Shown: one piece after another, positions 22,379-34,479 of the stretch
How positions within the stretch are numbered: the stretch's first letter is position 1
Layout of the letters: every line of letters begins with the position of its first letter
From: Purshia tridentata
Lineage: Eukaryota > Streptophyta > Magnoliopsida > Rosales > Rosaceae
Assembly: GCA_003254885.1 (NCBI GenBank)
Contig: QANT01000908.1
Coordinates: forward strand, 1-37,240
Length of the DNA stretch: 37,240 nucleotides
Direction: 5' to 3'
Position numbers and translations under genes: made by a program
The notes under the pieces: generated by a model
Seen by the model: only the letters and a program-made list of their open reading frames with translations
What the model was told of the DNA's origin: nothing
Database searches by the model: none

Positions 22379-25300
22379 TCACCATGCTACTTCCTTTGAA
22401 AGCAGATAACGGAAAGAAAAGTTGTGAGGAATCCACTCAATTCCCTTCCAGATTATTTTGTGCTGACACTGCCGGTTGCATTTTCTTTGACAATCAGGCA
22501 TAAAATGCTCAATCATCTCCACCAAATCAGCTGAACACAATCCTGACTCCTTTGCAAATGATTCCACAATCTTTGGAAGCAGGATTTTCTGTTGCTTGTG
22601 CACAAGGAAGGTCGATTGGATGTACTCTTCTTTTGCAGTTTCCAGCTCCTCAAATACTCTCTTGGATGTGTATGCACGAACCTAAACAATAGCAGCAAAT
22701 GACATTGGCCCTAGACTCTTTACAAAAGATAGACATTGAAATATACATAAAATCTATAACTGATAGGCCTTCTTGCATTCTTCTGTTCTATCAGTTCAAA
22801 GAGACTTTATTAAAGGCTACCTGACTTGGACCCCAATTTGGTGCAAAGTATAATAAATGTAAAATCAATTAACATCAAGCGTTGGTTCAGCTAGAGCTAG
22901 ACAATCTAATCGGCATCAGGCAATTTGAATTCATATGTGCAGGATTATCTTGGAAGGATTCCAGAAAAGTTAAACTGCTTAAAATGATAGAAATGTGCTA
23001 TGATTATGTAACTCACTCAATTCCAAGGAAACATGGCCCAAAGCCTAAACTTATGGAGCATAAAATTATTGGAGAAGCCTCAGTGAGTCATAGTACTAAG
23101 TAGTGAACCTGATTTACCTTTCATAAACTTCAAATAATGTTTTGTTTATAAATCAAGTTAATTTCCATTTAATTAATTAATATTTGCATCATCTCAACAC
23201 ATCTTCATTTTCTAGTTGTTAATCCTCTAAAACATTGTTTGGTATCTAATAGAAGCCTATGTTTTAGAGGAGAAACATTAAGTACAACAGATACAGTAAG
23301 GGCATGGATGTGTACCGAAGGGTCAGAATGGCTTCCTGAACAGAGTGCAAAATGCAAAAGAGGTTCAGGGTGCTCGATTGCATACGCTTTCCGTGCATCT
23401 CCAGCCTTGAATTTTGTTTTCATGGAAAACAACAGCCGCAGCCACTAGATGGTAATAAAGCTCAGTAAGTCTAAACCAATAGACTTCAAATCATAAATTA
23501 GTGGAAACATATACTAACAAATTAATTGGTTTATATGGTGTGTGCCAGGAGAAAAACAGGTCATACTATAAACTAGCTTTTCAGAAAGTGAGATTACTTG
23601 TCCAGGATGAGGCAATCTGCATCCCAGAATGGATCTCTGTATCATGTCTACACTTATGGTGTGACCTCCCACATTATATGCAGCCTGAAGAAAGCACAAG
23701 CTTGTAATCAAAATTGTACAGCATTTCACATTAAAAAATTTATAAGAGAAAGTCCAGTTACCTTGAGTGACAATGAAACTCTTTTCAGATAATTCTGTGG
23801 AATCCCATATACCAAAAATGCCTGAAATAACAGATAACATGAACTGGATATGCTCAAAGACTCAAACAGAAATCACAAAAGCAAACTAAAAATATCAAAT
23901 CATCAGGTTATGTACTCTTGGCTGTAGAATTATACATGCATCACGAGTGCATTGTGCACATTAATCCAAAAGGCTAACTTCTCCTCATGTTTCATCTTTC
24001 TGAGATCAATTCCTTCCAGTCGGCAAACAAGTTTCCTGCCATGACATAGTTTTCAACTTTTATAATTTACATCAAGTTTTTATGATGCCTAAATTAATTC
24101 TCATCATTACACTCCACATGACAATTTCCCAGCAAAAACCCTTAGTCGCATATATATAGCAAAGGGTATTCTATAGTGGTGATTCTTGAATAATCATTCA
24201 AAACCATGCAGAAAAGGCATTGACATTAACATGGATGTACAACAAACTTCATAAAAATATTTACAGTGGAGACTGGAGACGCCCACAAATTGAAACTCCA
24301 TATCATAAAAGCTTTTACTGCAGTCCCAGACATTTAACCTAAGGATAGATGTCTAACAGCAGCATTAGGTGCAAAGTGCAGTGGATTTTTACAATGTGTC
24401 ATTCTGTTTTGGAGGATAAATTGGTTACCAGTTATTTTTCTCAGTATTCTGATTTCTCAGCCACCAGAGGCATCAAATAGGAAAGGAAACTCATTAAAGA
24501 TTAACACAGCATGATGCAAGATAATTAAGGATTTGGCATCTCCATCTCTGAATTGGCTTACCTAAATTTTTTTAGAGTGTGTTCGACATCTCTTAACTTC
24601 TCTGTATCCATACAGATCCATTGTACCTTTAGCATACTGCAATAAGGTCCACGTAATTCTTCTGGCTCTTCAAAGTGGAAAGGCTTATCAAAATGTGAAG
24701 TGAAAAAAGGAATTTTCGAGCGTTGTGAACTCCACTTTTCACCTGGACCATGTGAAGATAATTCATATGTTGATGATGAGAATGTGACCGGAGAGTAAGA
24801 GTAATCATGATTGATAATAGGTGGGTCTGCAAGTTCACAATATATGGCTGAAATACACTTAATCATCTCCTCAGAAAGGCAGTTTGGTGTCTCTGGAACA
24901 CGATCAGAGAAATAGGTTCCAAGATGTTCTGCTGGACATACATTTGTAGTCGCACTTTGTGCTTGCTGAAGAGACAACATAGGAAGCCACACATTAGAGA
25001 GGCCTAGAATTTCCAAAGCAACTATAAATATAACCAAAGGAACACTGTAAGCACAAATATAAGGAAATTACTATTGTTTAGTATATTTTTTCATATTATA
25101 CTACCTCTAGCATCGAGAAAGGTAAGGAGTGGTATGAGTCTACAGCTTTAGTTTTCGCTCGAGGAGAAGTTCTAAATGAACAAGTTGAACGCTGAGACAG
25201 CGAGGAGTGACTACGATGAATGCTTGAATCTAACAGCTTTTGTGGTTCCCATATGTCATTGCATTCCTTTAATGGTTTTCCAATTGAATTCCGAGGCGAC

Positions 25301-26902
25301 ATAAGGTCATAAGAATAGGTGACTGCACCGTTATATTCTGGTATAACATCTTGTCCACGCACATCTGTTAAAATCCCCTTATGTGTGACTGAAGACGAAT
25401 TCTTGGCCACAGTCAATTCAGATGATGTTTGTTGATCAAATGTTTTCCGATATAAAGAAAGAAGGTAGCGCTCCGTATACATAACTTCTAGTTCTAACAC
25501 TGCAATGTCCTTAATGAGTTCCTTGGCAGACTGAAGTCGAGGAAAAGGAACATTAGATCATTGGCAGAAGAAAAATCAACTGATCTAAAACTATGCTACG
25601 TAAGGAAACAATGAACTACATTAAAAGTTTCAAAACACATTAATGTCTGGGATTAATTTCTAAAACTAGCCCCCATTCGCAAGAGCCAAGATTCAAAGTG
25701 TGTCTTTGTCTCGGAATTTTCTAAGTAAGAGAAATAAAAACAATACGAATGATAAATGTATTAATTCTCCATACCAAGGAAGAATAGAAACATAGGAAAC
25801 ACATTTAGACAGGTATATTACATTTAAAGCACATGAGAGACTACCTTTGGGAGTGAGTTTTCGATTGCATCATGTGATAATGGCGGATAGCTTAATGCAT
25901 TTTCTAAAGCTCGACGTACCAGAAACTGGTCCTGTAATTGTTTCTGAAGCTGTAGAACCTGCAAAAGGGAGAAAGAGACTGTAAGTCATTGGTACAATTT
26001 AAGTGAATGTAAGCTCTAAATTAGCAGTCAAACAACGTAAAATGCTAGACTGCCGGCAGGAGAACATGTCCCTCCTTCAAAAACCTGATTTTTCCAAATT
26101 ATTCACAAGCTCAGTTAACAATTCCATGCAATAACTAATTGGATAAGATGAAATTTGTACTTCCTGATTTAAAGAACTTTGAACATCAGAATTAGCGGGC
26201 TTCCTTTTCATAGCTTCAACACAGCCGTTTCGTCTTCCCATTTCCTTCTATGGAACAACACAAGAGTAATTGTCAAACAGTTGGTCTGTACTGGACTAAA
26301 GTTGTAATTGTAAATGAGCTGGAAGATATTTGATTCCAGAATAAGTGAACTTAAAAGTGACCTATATCTGATATTGTAGCCTAGTATAGTGAAACTTGCG
26401 TAGATGATAACAAATATGCACAGCACAGAACATGTAAATAAAAGGTTGCAATTGCTGAGGGTAAAATAAGTAAAAGGCCCTCATCAAAGAGTTCAAAAAT
26501 TAACAGAGCAAGATTGCTAATTAAACAACAAAAATGAAAAGAAACAAACTAAAGAAACTGTTACCAGTTTGTAAGGAGCTTGGAGGATGGTATTCAGTTT
26601 ATCCTTCTCAAGTTTTCTTATAAATGGATCACTGTCAGTAAAGAAGAACAGAAACTGTTACAAAATGGAATGAACTATAACTCTTTAAGACCTCATGGAA
26701 GGGAAACTAAACAATCTTCTTCAGAGGTCCATTAATGGAACTTCTTATATGTACGAATTTCTTTACATGAAGAAACTCAGGTTCTCACTCCTGGAAAAAC
26801 CCAGTTCAGCTTTTAAGACTACTGTGCATGGTGAATTGGTAAGCGGATTGATTAAGAAAGCTACCTCATGGAACGCTTGTGTTTTGAAACTCCCTCGATC
26901 AT
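22379..26902 (-). CDS. Leucine-zipper (MIP1-type) DUF547 protein
   Basis: Eleven exons join in frame into 604 residues: 26902-26865, 26631-26565, 26247-26161, 25958-25845, 25530-25105, 24965-24562, 24035-23936, 23821-23762, 23684-23598, 23444-23316 and 22681-22379. Every border is GT-AG and every phase fits. Residues about 60-102 are the leucine zipper of the plant ternary-complex-factor MIP1 family (NQEVLQLQKQLQDQFLVRRA). After a serine-rich middle comes the DUF547 domain (about 375-525) with KLAFWINVHNALVMHAF, AAYNVGGHTIS, AYAIEHPEPLLHFALC and GSHSDPS. The C-terminus carries KILLPKIVESFAKESG and IEWIPHNFSFRYLLS. The biochemical role of DUF547 is not established; the family is plant-wide and presumably multimerises through the zipper. 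Length and order are normal and no defect is seen. Confidence 0.93.
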
Positions 26903-27180
26903 CTTGAACGGTTTCAAACTAATTCTCCGCCACTTTGTTTCATACACAATAAATCAAATTTTGGGTTCACTGAAACGGCATTAATTGCAGCATACGCCAA
27001 TCTTCAGATATGGACAAGTGCCTAAACAGCGAAAACTCAGCTTGAGAGAAACATCCAAAAACCCATTATAAGAAACAGAAAAAACAGAGGCAGAGTGAGA
27101 CCACTCACAGAAATGCTCTTATAAAAAGGAGAACCAAAAATGGTTGTTCAGAGCGACCTCAATATGATATACTTCTAAGT
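26903..27180 (-). promoter_or_regulatory. 5' leader and proximal promoter of the DUF547 gene
   Basis: Inferred only from its position upstream of the ATG at 26902. No clear TATA box was chosen. Confidence 0.35.
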
Positions 27181-27199
27181 TGTAGCTATGTCTATTCCA

Positions 27200-30100
27200 T
27201 ATCCCAGAAGATTCAGTTATTGACTTTTTGATATGGAGGATATAGCTATAAATAGTTGTGCAAGGATAAATGTGAAGTGTCTGTGCTATTATATAGTGAA
27301 CATAGTACTCTGAAGTGTGATCAATTTTTGACTAGTACCTCTCTCGTCTTAGAAAGCTAATGCCACCTTTGATGCTTCAGCTTTTTGCATTGCATTAAAA
27401 GAAGTGAATCAGTGGCCTTTGATTGAAGATATATGATGTCCAAAAGTTAAAAACTTCACCATTTGAAAAAGAAAAGGGACAAAAAAACATGACCATATTA
27501 CTCTTTTTATGCATACATACTTTACATATATATATAAAAGAGAGCTTTGCTCTATGAATCCTACTTGCTGTGGACCATCCACAACAATACACACAAGAAC
27601 GGAAAATTCGTACACATAACTAGTGTATACAACAATTTATTCATAATAATGTCAAAGATAAGGGGTGAATTTAAGAACAGAGTTACATGTATAAATAATT
27701 TTTGAGGAAAAAAAAAAGTTGAAAAGGAATTTACTATGAGTTGGATACATATGTTAACTCGATTTGAAAAGATTAACCAGCTATTTTGACTGGATAAATA
27801 CTCGTCCATAGAAATTATAACCATGTGATATGACCTCGAGGTTTTGTAAAATTAGATTACGGGCTTACAGCCAAACTTAGACGAGACCATCCAAACTTTG
27901 TGCTTCCGATTGTGACCTTGAGTTGTTTACACTAAAAATCATATAGTCCGTGAAAATTTATCTCCACATTCATGATAAGAATTGTACTTTTTATTGATTT
28001 ACTCCTGTCCTTTTAAAAAAAATAAATCGAACTATCTGAACAAATGGGACATGCAAAAAACAAAAACATTTGCTATTAGCTGAAGCTGTGGCGCATACAA
28101 AAACGTGAGCTGTCAAAGCCAAAGTGAGGAATACAGAGACCCAAAACCCAAGTATATGTGGTTGGTCCATAAGATAAAGGCAGCAGAGCACTTAGAATTA
28201 GAAAAACATAAAACAAAAGCCAGCAACCTCAAAAGGGCTGAAAGGTGAAAGTCAAAGCTAAAACAATGTATGATTGACATGAAATGACTGGTTTCGTGGG
28301 CTTTCCATTGTCTAATTGCTACAAGGAATTGCAATACAAACCAATTTGTCCAGTCAAAGGCTTGCATGCTGCAAAAAGCTTCTTGCCTTTCTTTTCATAT
28401 TTTGGGAAGGGTGTCAGAGTGCACACGAACGAAGGAGTAGAGAAAGTCATGATTTAAGTACGAGCATATGAAATTCAAACTAGTGGAAAATTCATTAATT
28501 TTTCTTTGTGGGAATGAAAAATATAATAAACTGCCTATATCAGTTCGATTGACACATTTCATTAGACACATTTTATCGAACACATTTCACGATAAATTGA
28601 TTTTCTGGGGAAATTAATCGGAAAATTTTGTTGCTTAGATTAGAGGCAATTAGAAGTCTCAGAAATATTTTGATTGTAGAATGTAGATAGATAATAAGTG
28701 TCACATGTATCAAAATAAAGTGCACTGTATTTTTAGTTTTTGATGGTCAAGCTTTTAATAATGGGAAATTGCACAAAAGTTACCTCATATTCTTTTACCC
28801 TGAGTTCATGTTGGGGTGAGAATCCACTGAAAAATTAATATTGGGATTGGATCTAAATTCAAGGAAGAAACGGCAGTTTGCAACTTTCTTGATGTCCTTG
28901 GAATAAACAAACAGTTTGTCTTGGAAAACTATTATCAAAGAAATTTATTCCTAAAATAATAGGTGATACATTTATGCTAATTATTAGATAAATATAGAAC
29001 TAAACCCAAGATGTCCAACCAAGAAGATAACAATAACAAATTGATATGGAAAAACGATCTCTACTCTCTAGACATTAATCTCATTTTAGAAATTGGGAAG
29101 AAGTGTTTGGGGGACTGAGCACATTGTCATTGGGCCTCTACATGTTCTGAATTGGTATATGTTTTTCCTTCCTTTTCTTTTATTCATTTCAGTCTTATTT
29201 TCAGCAGTCAGTCTTCCATATCAACAGAAACTGGTGATAGAGTATAAAAAGCGTTATGGGAAATAACAATAGTTGATAGATGTAAAGCCAATAGTGAAAT
29301 TATACACAAATCAATAGTGTAATTCTACAATTCTTAATTTTACTGACATCAATTATTCACGTGTGTAGTGTATTAATGATTGTCAATCGTTAAGATATAG
29401 ACATAAACTTCTTACAGTTCAATCAACGACTCAGAGTCATATACAACATGTGAATGATTATGAAGCGTTAGATGCTACTAGCACACCTCTTCTCAGCATT
29501 AGAAAACTCTCATGCACCATCCATGTGATTTTGCCTCATAGGTCAACTTTGTAATATATAAATAGGACCTAAATGTAGTTCAACCTTGTAATGTGATATT
29601 TGAAGAAGTTTCTAATATGTCATAGCCTAGAAATCAACCAATAGTTTAATCGATGTACTAAGATCCAGACAAATTAGAAGCCACGAGGATGCTTGGATTT
29701 CATGTATCGATGGATGGGGATGCAAATTGTTAAATGAAAAAACTAACATTTCCAATCTCGAGCAAGTCAATTATCCATTCCCAAAGAAACTGACAGACAT
29801 GCTTACATTTCTCTTTAATTAAGCTTTGGGTTTCGATTAGTACATTGTTTAATTGGAAACTAACAAAAATTCTACAAAACCCAAAGTCATTAAAATTAGT
29901 GCAAGAGAGATGCTTGTAATGAAAAGGTTACATTTAGAAAGATTCATCTGTCAATTGTCTTTATATATTATAGTGAACTTATTTAAAACAGTCATAGCCT
30001 TTTCTTAAATATATATTTAGATTTTAGAAGGTCAAACAACAGAAATCTATAGAGAAGTTTCTTTCTTTTTCCCCAAATATTTAAGACTTGGAAAAAGTTT

Positions 30101-31237
30101 ATAATATATTCCAATTTCTGTACAAAAACAATCTGAATTCTACTAGGTAGTGAAGAAGCGTGACATTTATAATTTGTGTACAGAACTTCTAAATGAGACG
30201 GTCATATATGCCCTTTCTCTCACAGCTACTCATCACGTGTTACTCGCATGATTGAGTGATTGCGAGAAACTTAAAAAAAATGTATATTCCTCCATCTACT
30301 AAGACTTTTTTCTCCGAACTCCAACATTAAAAGAAAGAAAGAAAAGAACACAGTAAGATTCTCTATTTTAGAATATTAAATCTTTATGTAGCAAAATATG
30401 GTCTTAAATTTTGGATAATACATTATATTTGTGAATCAAATATACTAATAAATACAACAGAATCTCTAAGTTGGGACCTAAAGAAAATTTGGTGCCATCT
30501 CTAACACACACAAAAAAAAAGAGAGGGTGTGGCTCTGGGGCATCAAAACCTAGAAGAAACACATGGAGGGTGAAGTTCCCAAAGGGACCATGTCAACTGG
30601 CAAGTTGGTCAAGCCAATGATAGAAGCAAATTAAGGCATCCACCTCTGGTCTGGGCTCTTCTTCTTCTAATCCTGCCTGTTATTTACAGACAAGATATTA
30701 ACTTAATTCCAATATAAAATGCAGTGGATCTACACTCGATCAGTTTTTATAAACTCCCACCTATTTGAGTTTCTTTGGTCCATGTAATACTCAGCCTAAT
30801 AGCATAAATACTAGAGACACCAAGACAAACCTTTAACATACAACTGCATAGTACCTAAATTGTTGAGCCATTTAACTTACAAGCATGAGCAAGGATGTCT
30901 ATTCATCATAAATCATTATTTTTATTATAATCAACAAATTTCCTAGTTTCTGTATTGCTACTTGGTCTCCTAAAGTTCCCCATATCCAAATCCTAGGTTT
31001 TCTGCACTCTTCACCTTCAACATTTTTGTACTGTAATATATATATGTAGGGTAATGCAGTGCTAAGAATATTAACTCATGGTTTAAGACTCATCTTCTCT
31101 TACTTTGCATTTGCATGATTCCACTCTCTGAAGATATATGAACAAGAGAGGAGGCATCCAATGGTGAATCGTAATCAAATTTAACACAAACATTTAGCTG
31201 AATTTTTAAAGTGTGCAATGCAGTGTTGTAAGCACAG
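27200..31237. other. Gene-poor 4 kb intergenic region
   Basis: No coding exon, RNA gene or complete element is recognised on either strand. The sequence is A+T-rich with scattered short open frames and no family motifs. It lies between the 5' side of the DUF547 gene and the 3' side of RPB11. Confidence 0.5.
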
Positions 31238-31436
31238 AATTAAATTTCAAAAATTTTCTCAAAATTTCTCTAGAATTTCTATTTCATTTTAAATCTTAAA
31301 ATATTACCGAATCAAAATTATGAAAAATCTTTTAAAAGTTTTTATTGTTTTAGTCTAAATTTCTATTGAAATCGAAATTCTAAATTTTCATATTTTTGAA
31401 TTATTGAAATTTTATCAAAATCCAAAATTTAATTCC
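31238..31436. mobile_element. A+T-rich fold-back (MITE-like) element
   Basis: The left end GAATTAAATTTC and the inverse of the right end GGAATTAAATTTTG are alike. The 199-base interval is built of related AAATTTC / GAAATTT words in both orientations, so the strand can fold back on itself. It is non-coding. Calling it a mobile element is tentative because no target duplication is evident. Confidence 0.45.
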
Positions 31437-31934
31437 TTAGTTATATTGTAAGTAGTATTTTACAGCGTACAGCTGTAAGCCTAAAAAAACACTTGGCGCA
31501 GATCGACTTCAAATGTGGCGCACAAGAGCAGAATGAGAAGCCATAAAAAGGTTATAAAACATGCCATGAAAGACCTTTTACAGTGTGCGATATGAATTTC
31601 TTCACTACTTGCAGAATGCATCGTACGCCATAATTTTACAAACTAATGGCAAGAAGAAGATTTTTCACAAGGCAGTTTCTACGTGCTGCATGTTTCTTGG
31701 TGCATTTCTACACGTTCTGAATACTGAATAAATAAATGACAATGATGAAGACAAGCAATGCACGTCTGCTCTTGTTCTCATTCCAGTACTATCCATCAAA
31801 ATTCACACAAGTACTGCCATTCCATAACTAGGCAAGGCAACAATCTATAGCAGTTAAAATCTGCATAGGAACAACCACTGATTATCTGACATGTACTGTC
31901 AAAACATGCCTTCTTACAATTCCTAAAATGCATA

Positions 31935-33149
31935 TTAGTACTCCACTGAATGCCTTGCCACCTCAGCCTGCATACAGGAATTTAAACATGTAAGTACACA
32001 CATCATGTAAGTAAACATGTAAGTACACTCTGAACTCCTAAGTACCCAAGTCGAAACACAATTGATAGTATTTAACATCCATATAAATTGAAACACATCA
32101 TTTCTCATAAAAACTTGTGTACTTTTAAACAATTCTATTCAACTTTAGAAACACCAAAAAACCTAGCACATTTATGCCTTAGTTCGTACTAAAATGTTTT
32201 GGAACTTAGTATTTCCATGATTTTGAATTTGCATATGTTTGATATCAAACATTATCCTTTAGACCATGATGGTTAGAAATATAATAGTAGGTTAATTTGA
32301 TATCCTCAAATTATTTATACTTAAAACTATCCTGGAACGGAGTTCCTGTTAATGATTAAAAGAAGAGGGGTCATAGTAGCAGCTCAACGTTAAACGTCTC
32401 TAATGCTATGAATAAAGGTCAAGGCCAATGTCATGTTGCAATCTCAAATGCATTCTCAACAGCTTAATTTAGTTGGACCAATTCTCAGTAAGAGTCTTAC
32501 TCAAGGGTTAAGAAGGAGAAAGATCAAATGACATTACCTCAAAAGCACTCTTGAAATGGTCAAGTTCCTTGTCAAGATCATTAATAGCCTGGTTATATGC
32601 CTGCATTGGCGAAGACTGGCTGGTTGTGTGAATCTACAGATACACCATTATACTGGTAAGATTACAACCACAACATTACAAGGGTACTAAAGAACAGAAA
32701 ATCAAATTTGGAGAACTAACCCTGACAATGATCTTGTACTGAAGGGGGTGAGGAAGCTTGTAACCAGCAAACAAAACATTTTCGTCCCTGTGCAACTGCC
32801 TGTTATATCACATATTTTATTTTAAAAAAACCATCAATTAGAGTTTGATTAAACTTATACAAGCAATCTAAATGTGATGAAAAGTTTAAAAAGAATATAA
32901 GATTTGAATAAAAGGATAAAGGAAAGCATACATGCGGAGGATGTTGCCGATGGTGTGGTCTTCTCTCTCAATTGTAAATGACGCCGCATTGATGATCTTT
33001 GTGTCTCTCTCATATGACACCCTACAAAGAGGAAAAAACATTTAGCCTTTAGACTTTAGAGAGGTACTGAAAGTTTTTCAAAGATATTAAACTTACTTTT
33101 TTGTCCCTTCTGGGACGACAAATCGTTCATATCTGTCTGGGGCATTCAT
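31935..33149 (-). CDS. NRPB11: RNA polymerase II/IV/V subunit 11 (RPB11)
   Basis: Five exons (33149-33097, 33021-32932, 32799-32721, 32633-32538, 31967-31935) join in frame to 116 residues, the usual length for plant RPB11. Signature segments are [52 protein letters not shown] and [18 protein letters not shown]. The C-terminus [10 protein letters not shown] is coded by a separate 33-base exon. RPB11 forms a heterodimer with RPB3, the counterpart of the bacterial alpha dimer, which nucleates Pol II assembly. In Arabidopsis the same subunit serves Pol IV and V. Splice sites are canonical. The coding start is preceded by a spliced 5' leader reaching about 34310. Confidence 0.97.
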
Positions 33150-33605
33150 GGTAGTGGCTTCCTTCTCTCTCTTTCACAGATTGAGGATATATCCTTTTGC
33201 CTTTGTGAGACCTAAATCACGGAATACAATACAAGGACAACGCTCATGCTATCTCTCGTGAATGTGGATTAAGTTTGATGGTAAAAGTAGTATACAGTTT
33301 GAATAATTACTGACATCTATTTCTTGAATTCTACATTAAGATAGTTGTAAACAGTACGGTCACTGAAACAGATTAACATGTTCTCGATAAAAAGGGGGAT
33401 AAAATGTAGTTACTACTTATATTAGTAGTGAGTAAATGTATACAAAGGTAAGGATCAGACAGTCACAGAAACTAACAAAACAAAGACAAAAAACCAGATA
33501 CAAATACTAACAAGCACCAGTCAAATGCAAGAGCTAGCAAGAACGGAATTTGTATACAGTATAATTGGTAAACGAAGCATCCAAATAGGCGAGACATTAA
33601 CTTAC

Positions 33606-33632
33606 GTTGATCTCTCTGCTGAGTCTCTACTC
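33606..33632 (-). other. 27-base 5' UTR microexon of RPB11 (predicted)
   Basis: TTGCAG at its start and GTAAGT after its end delimit 27 bases, between an upstream exon ending at 34242 (donor GTAAGT) and the coding exon, whose acceptor is ATTTAG at 33213-33212. The splice signals are strong; use in transcripts is inferred. Confidence 0.55.
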
Positions 33633-33861
33633 CTGCAATGTGTTCCAAATTATCCAAATAAGCAACAACCAGAAAACTATAACTACTAAATTAAGCCCAT
33701 ATGTATTTTACAGTTTACATATACATTACATATAAGTGAAATGCAGTCCACCAAGATGAAATATCTTATCGCAGAACATTATGTTCAGTGTACAAGTTTT
33801 TATTTTTATGGCTATATCCTGAAAGCATTTTTCGTTCAGTCAACCTTTTACTGCTTCAATT

Positions 33862-33895
33862 TTTTTTTTTTGGTACTTTAGAACCAAAAAAAAAA
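33862..33895. repeat. Perfect inverted repeat, 13-bp stem and 8-nt loop
   Basis: Ten T then GGT (33862-33874) is followed by an 8-base loop and then ACC plus ten A (33883-33895). It lies in the RPB11 5' leader intron. Confidence 0.85.
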
Positions 33896-33937
33896 TAGAA
33901 TCTTCAAGTAAAGAAATACCATTATCCATAGCTCCTA

Positions 33938-33958
33938 CACCCTAACCCTAAACCCCAA
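33938..33958 (-). promoter_or_regulatory. Telo-box-like sequence in the RPB11 leader intron
   Basis: The plus strand reads ACCCTAACCCTAAACCCC, two to three units of the plant telomere repeat (CCCTAAA). Telo boxes next to the transcription start are common in plant housekeeping and translation-related genes, often beside site II elements. Confidence 0.6.
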
Positions 33959-34203
33959 GGTCACAAACCACAAAGCCTCAAGGTTCAAGCCCTCTTGGGA
34001 CGAACAGCCACCCTGGTCCACTTACAAAGTGAGGTAGATGGGCAGCTATGGTGGCAAAATCCGCCTTCATTGCCAAGCCAGCAATCGGAGAATCAGCCAA
34101 AACCCAGAGAAACCCAAAGATCAGAGAAAAGAAATTATTCCCACCATAACCAACACTCAGATAACCACAAAAAGTTATGCCGGAGAAGCCCCGAGCTTGA
34201 TTC

Positions 34204-34233
34204 ACAGAAAGGAGAGAGGGAGAGAGAGAGAGG
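34204..34233. repeat. GA-rich microsatellite
   Basis: An interrupted GA tract lies in the RPB11 leader region, next to the donor of the first leader exon. Confidence 0.85.
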
Positions 34234-34241
34234 GCACTTAC

Positions 34242-34310
34242 TGAGCTACTGTAACGATGCCGGAGAAGTCCACGGTCAAGGAACTGGAGCTGCTGGACAG
34301 ACGCAGACAT
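34242..34310 (-). other. First leader exon of RPB11 with an upstream ORF
   Basis: The exon has an ATG at 34310 and 23 codons (starting MSASVQQLQFLDRG) before a GTAAGT donor. Spliced to the microexon, the frame meets TAG after one more codon. If the microexon is skipped, it runs to a TGA that overlaps the RPB11 start codon. Transcription may begin downstream of this ATG, so the uORF is conditional. Confidence 0.45.
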
Positions 34311-34360
34311 AAATTAGATGTTTGCGGGCTCTAGAGCCGGTTATGATTCTGCTTTTGAAC

Positions 34361-34390
34361 TTGGGCCTTGGGCCTTGGTCTTTGGGCTTA
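34361..34390 (-). promoter_or_regulatory. Site II (TGGGCC/TGGGCT) cluster of the RPB11 promoter
   Basis: The plus strand reads TTGGGCCTTGGGCC and then TTTGGGCTT, so three TGGGCY motifs lie within 30 bases, about 50-80 bases upstream of the leader exon. Site II elements bind TCP factors and drive growth-linked genes. Confidence 0.65.
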
Positions 34391-34479
34391 AGCAAAATTT
34401 TACCCAAGCCCCTCTGAAATTGATCAAGGATTTCATTAGCGCTCATTTCTCCTGCCAGATTAATAACTAAATTCATTAA

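Noticed and set aside
27395..28583. Several minus-strand open frames with hydrophobic stretches
   Set aside because: Overlapping frames of A+T-rich DNA rich in Phe, Leu and Ile codons, without motifs or splice context.
33978..34310. 110-codon minus-strand protein upstream of RPB11
   Set aside because: The frame crosses a clear GTAAGT donor at 34241 and shows no family features; only the first 23 codons are kept, as a conditional uORF.
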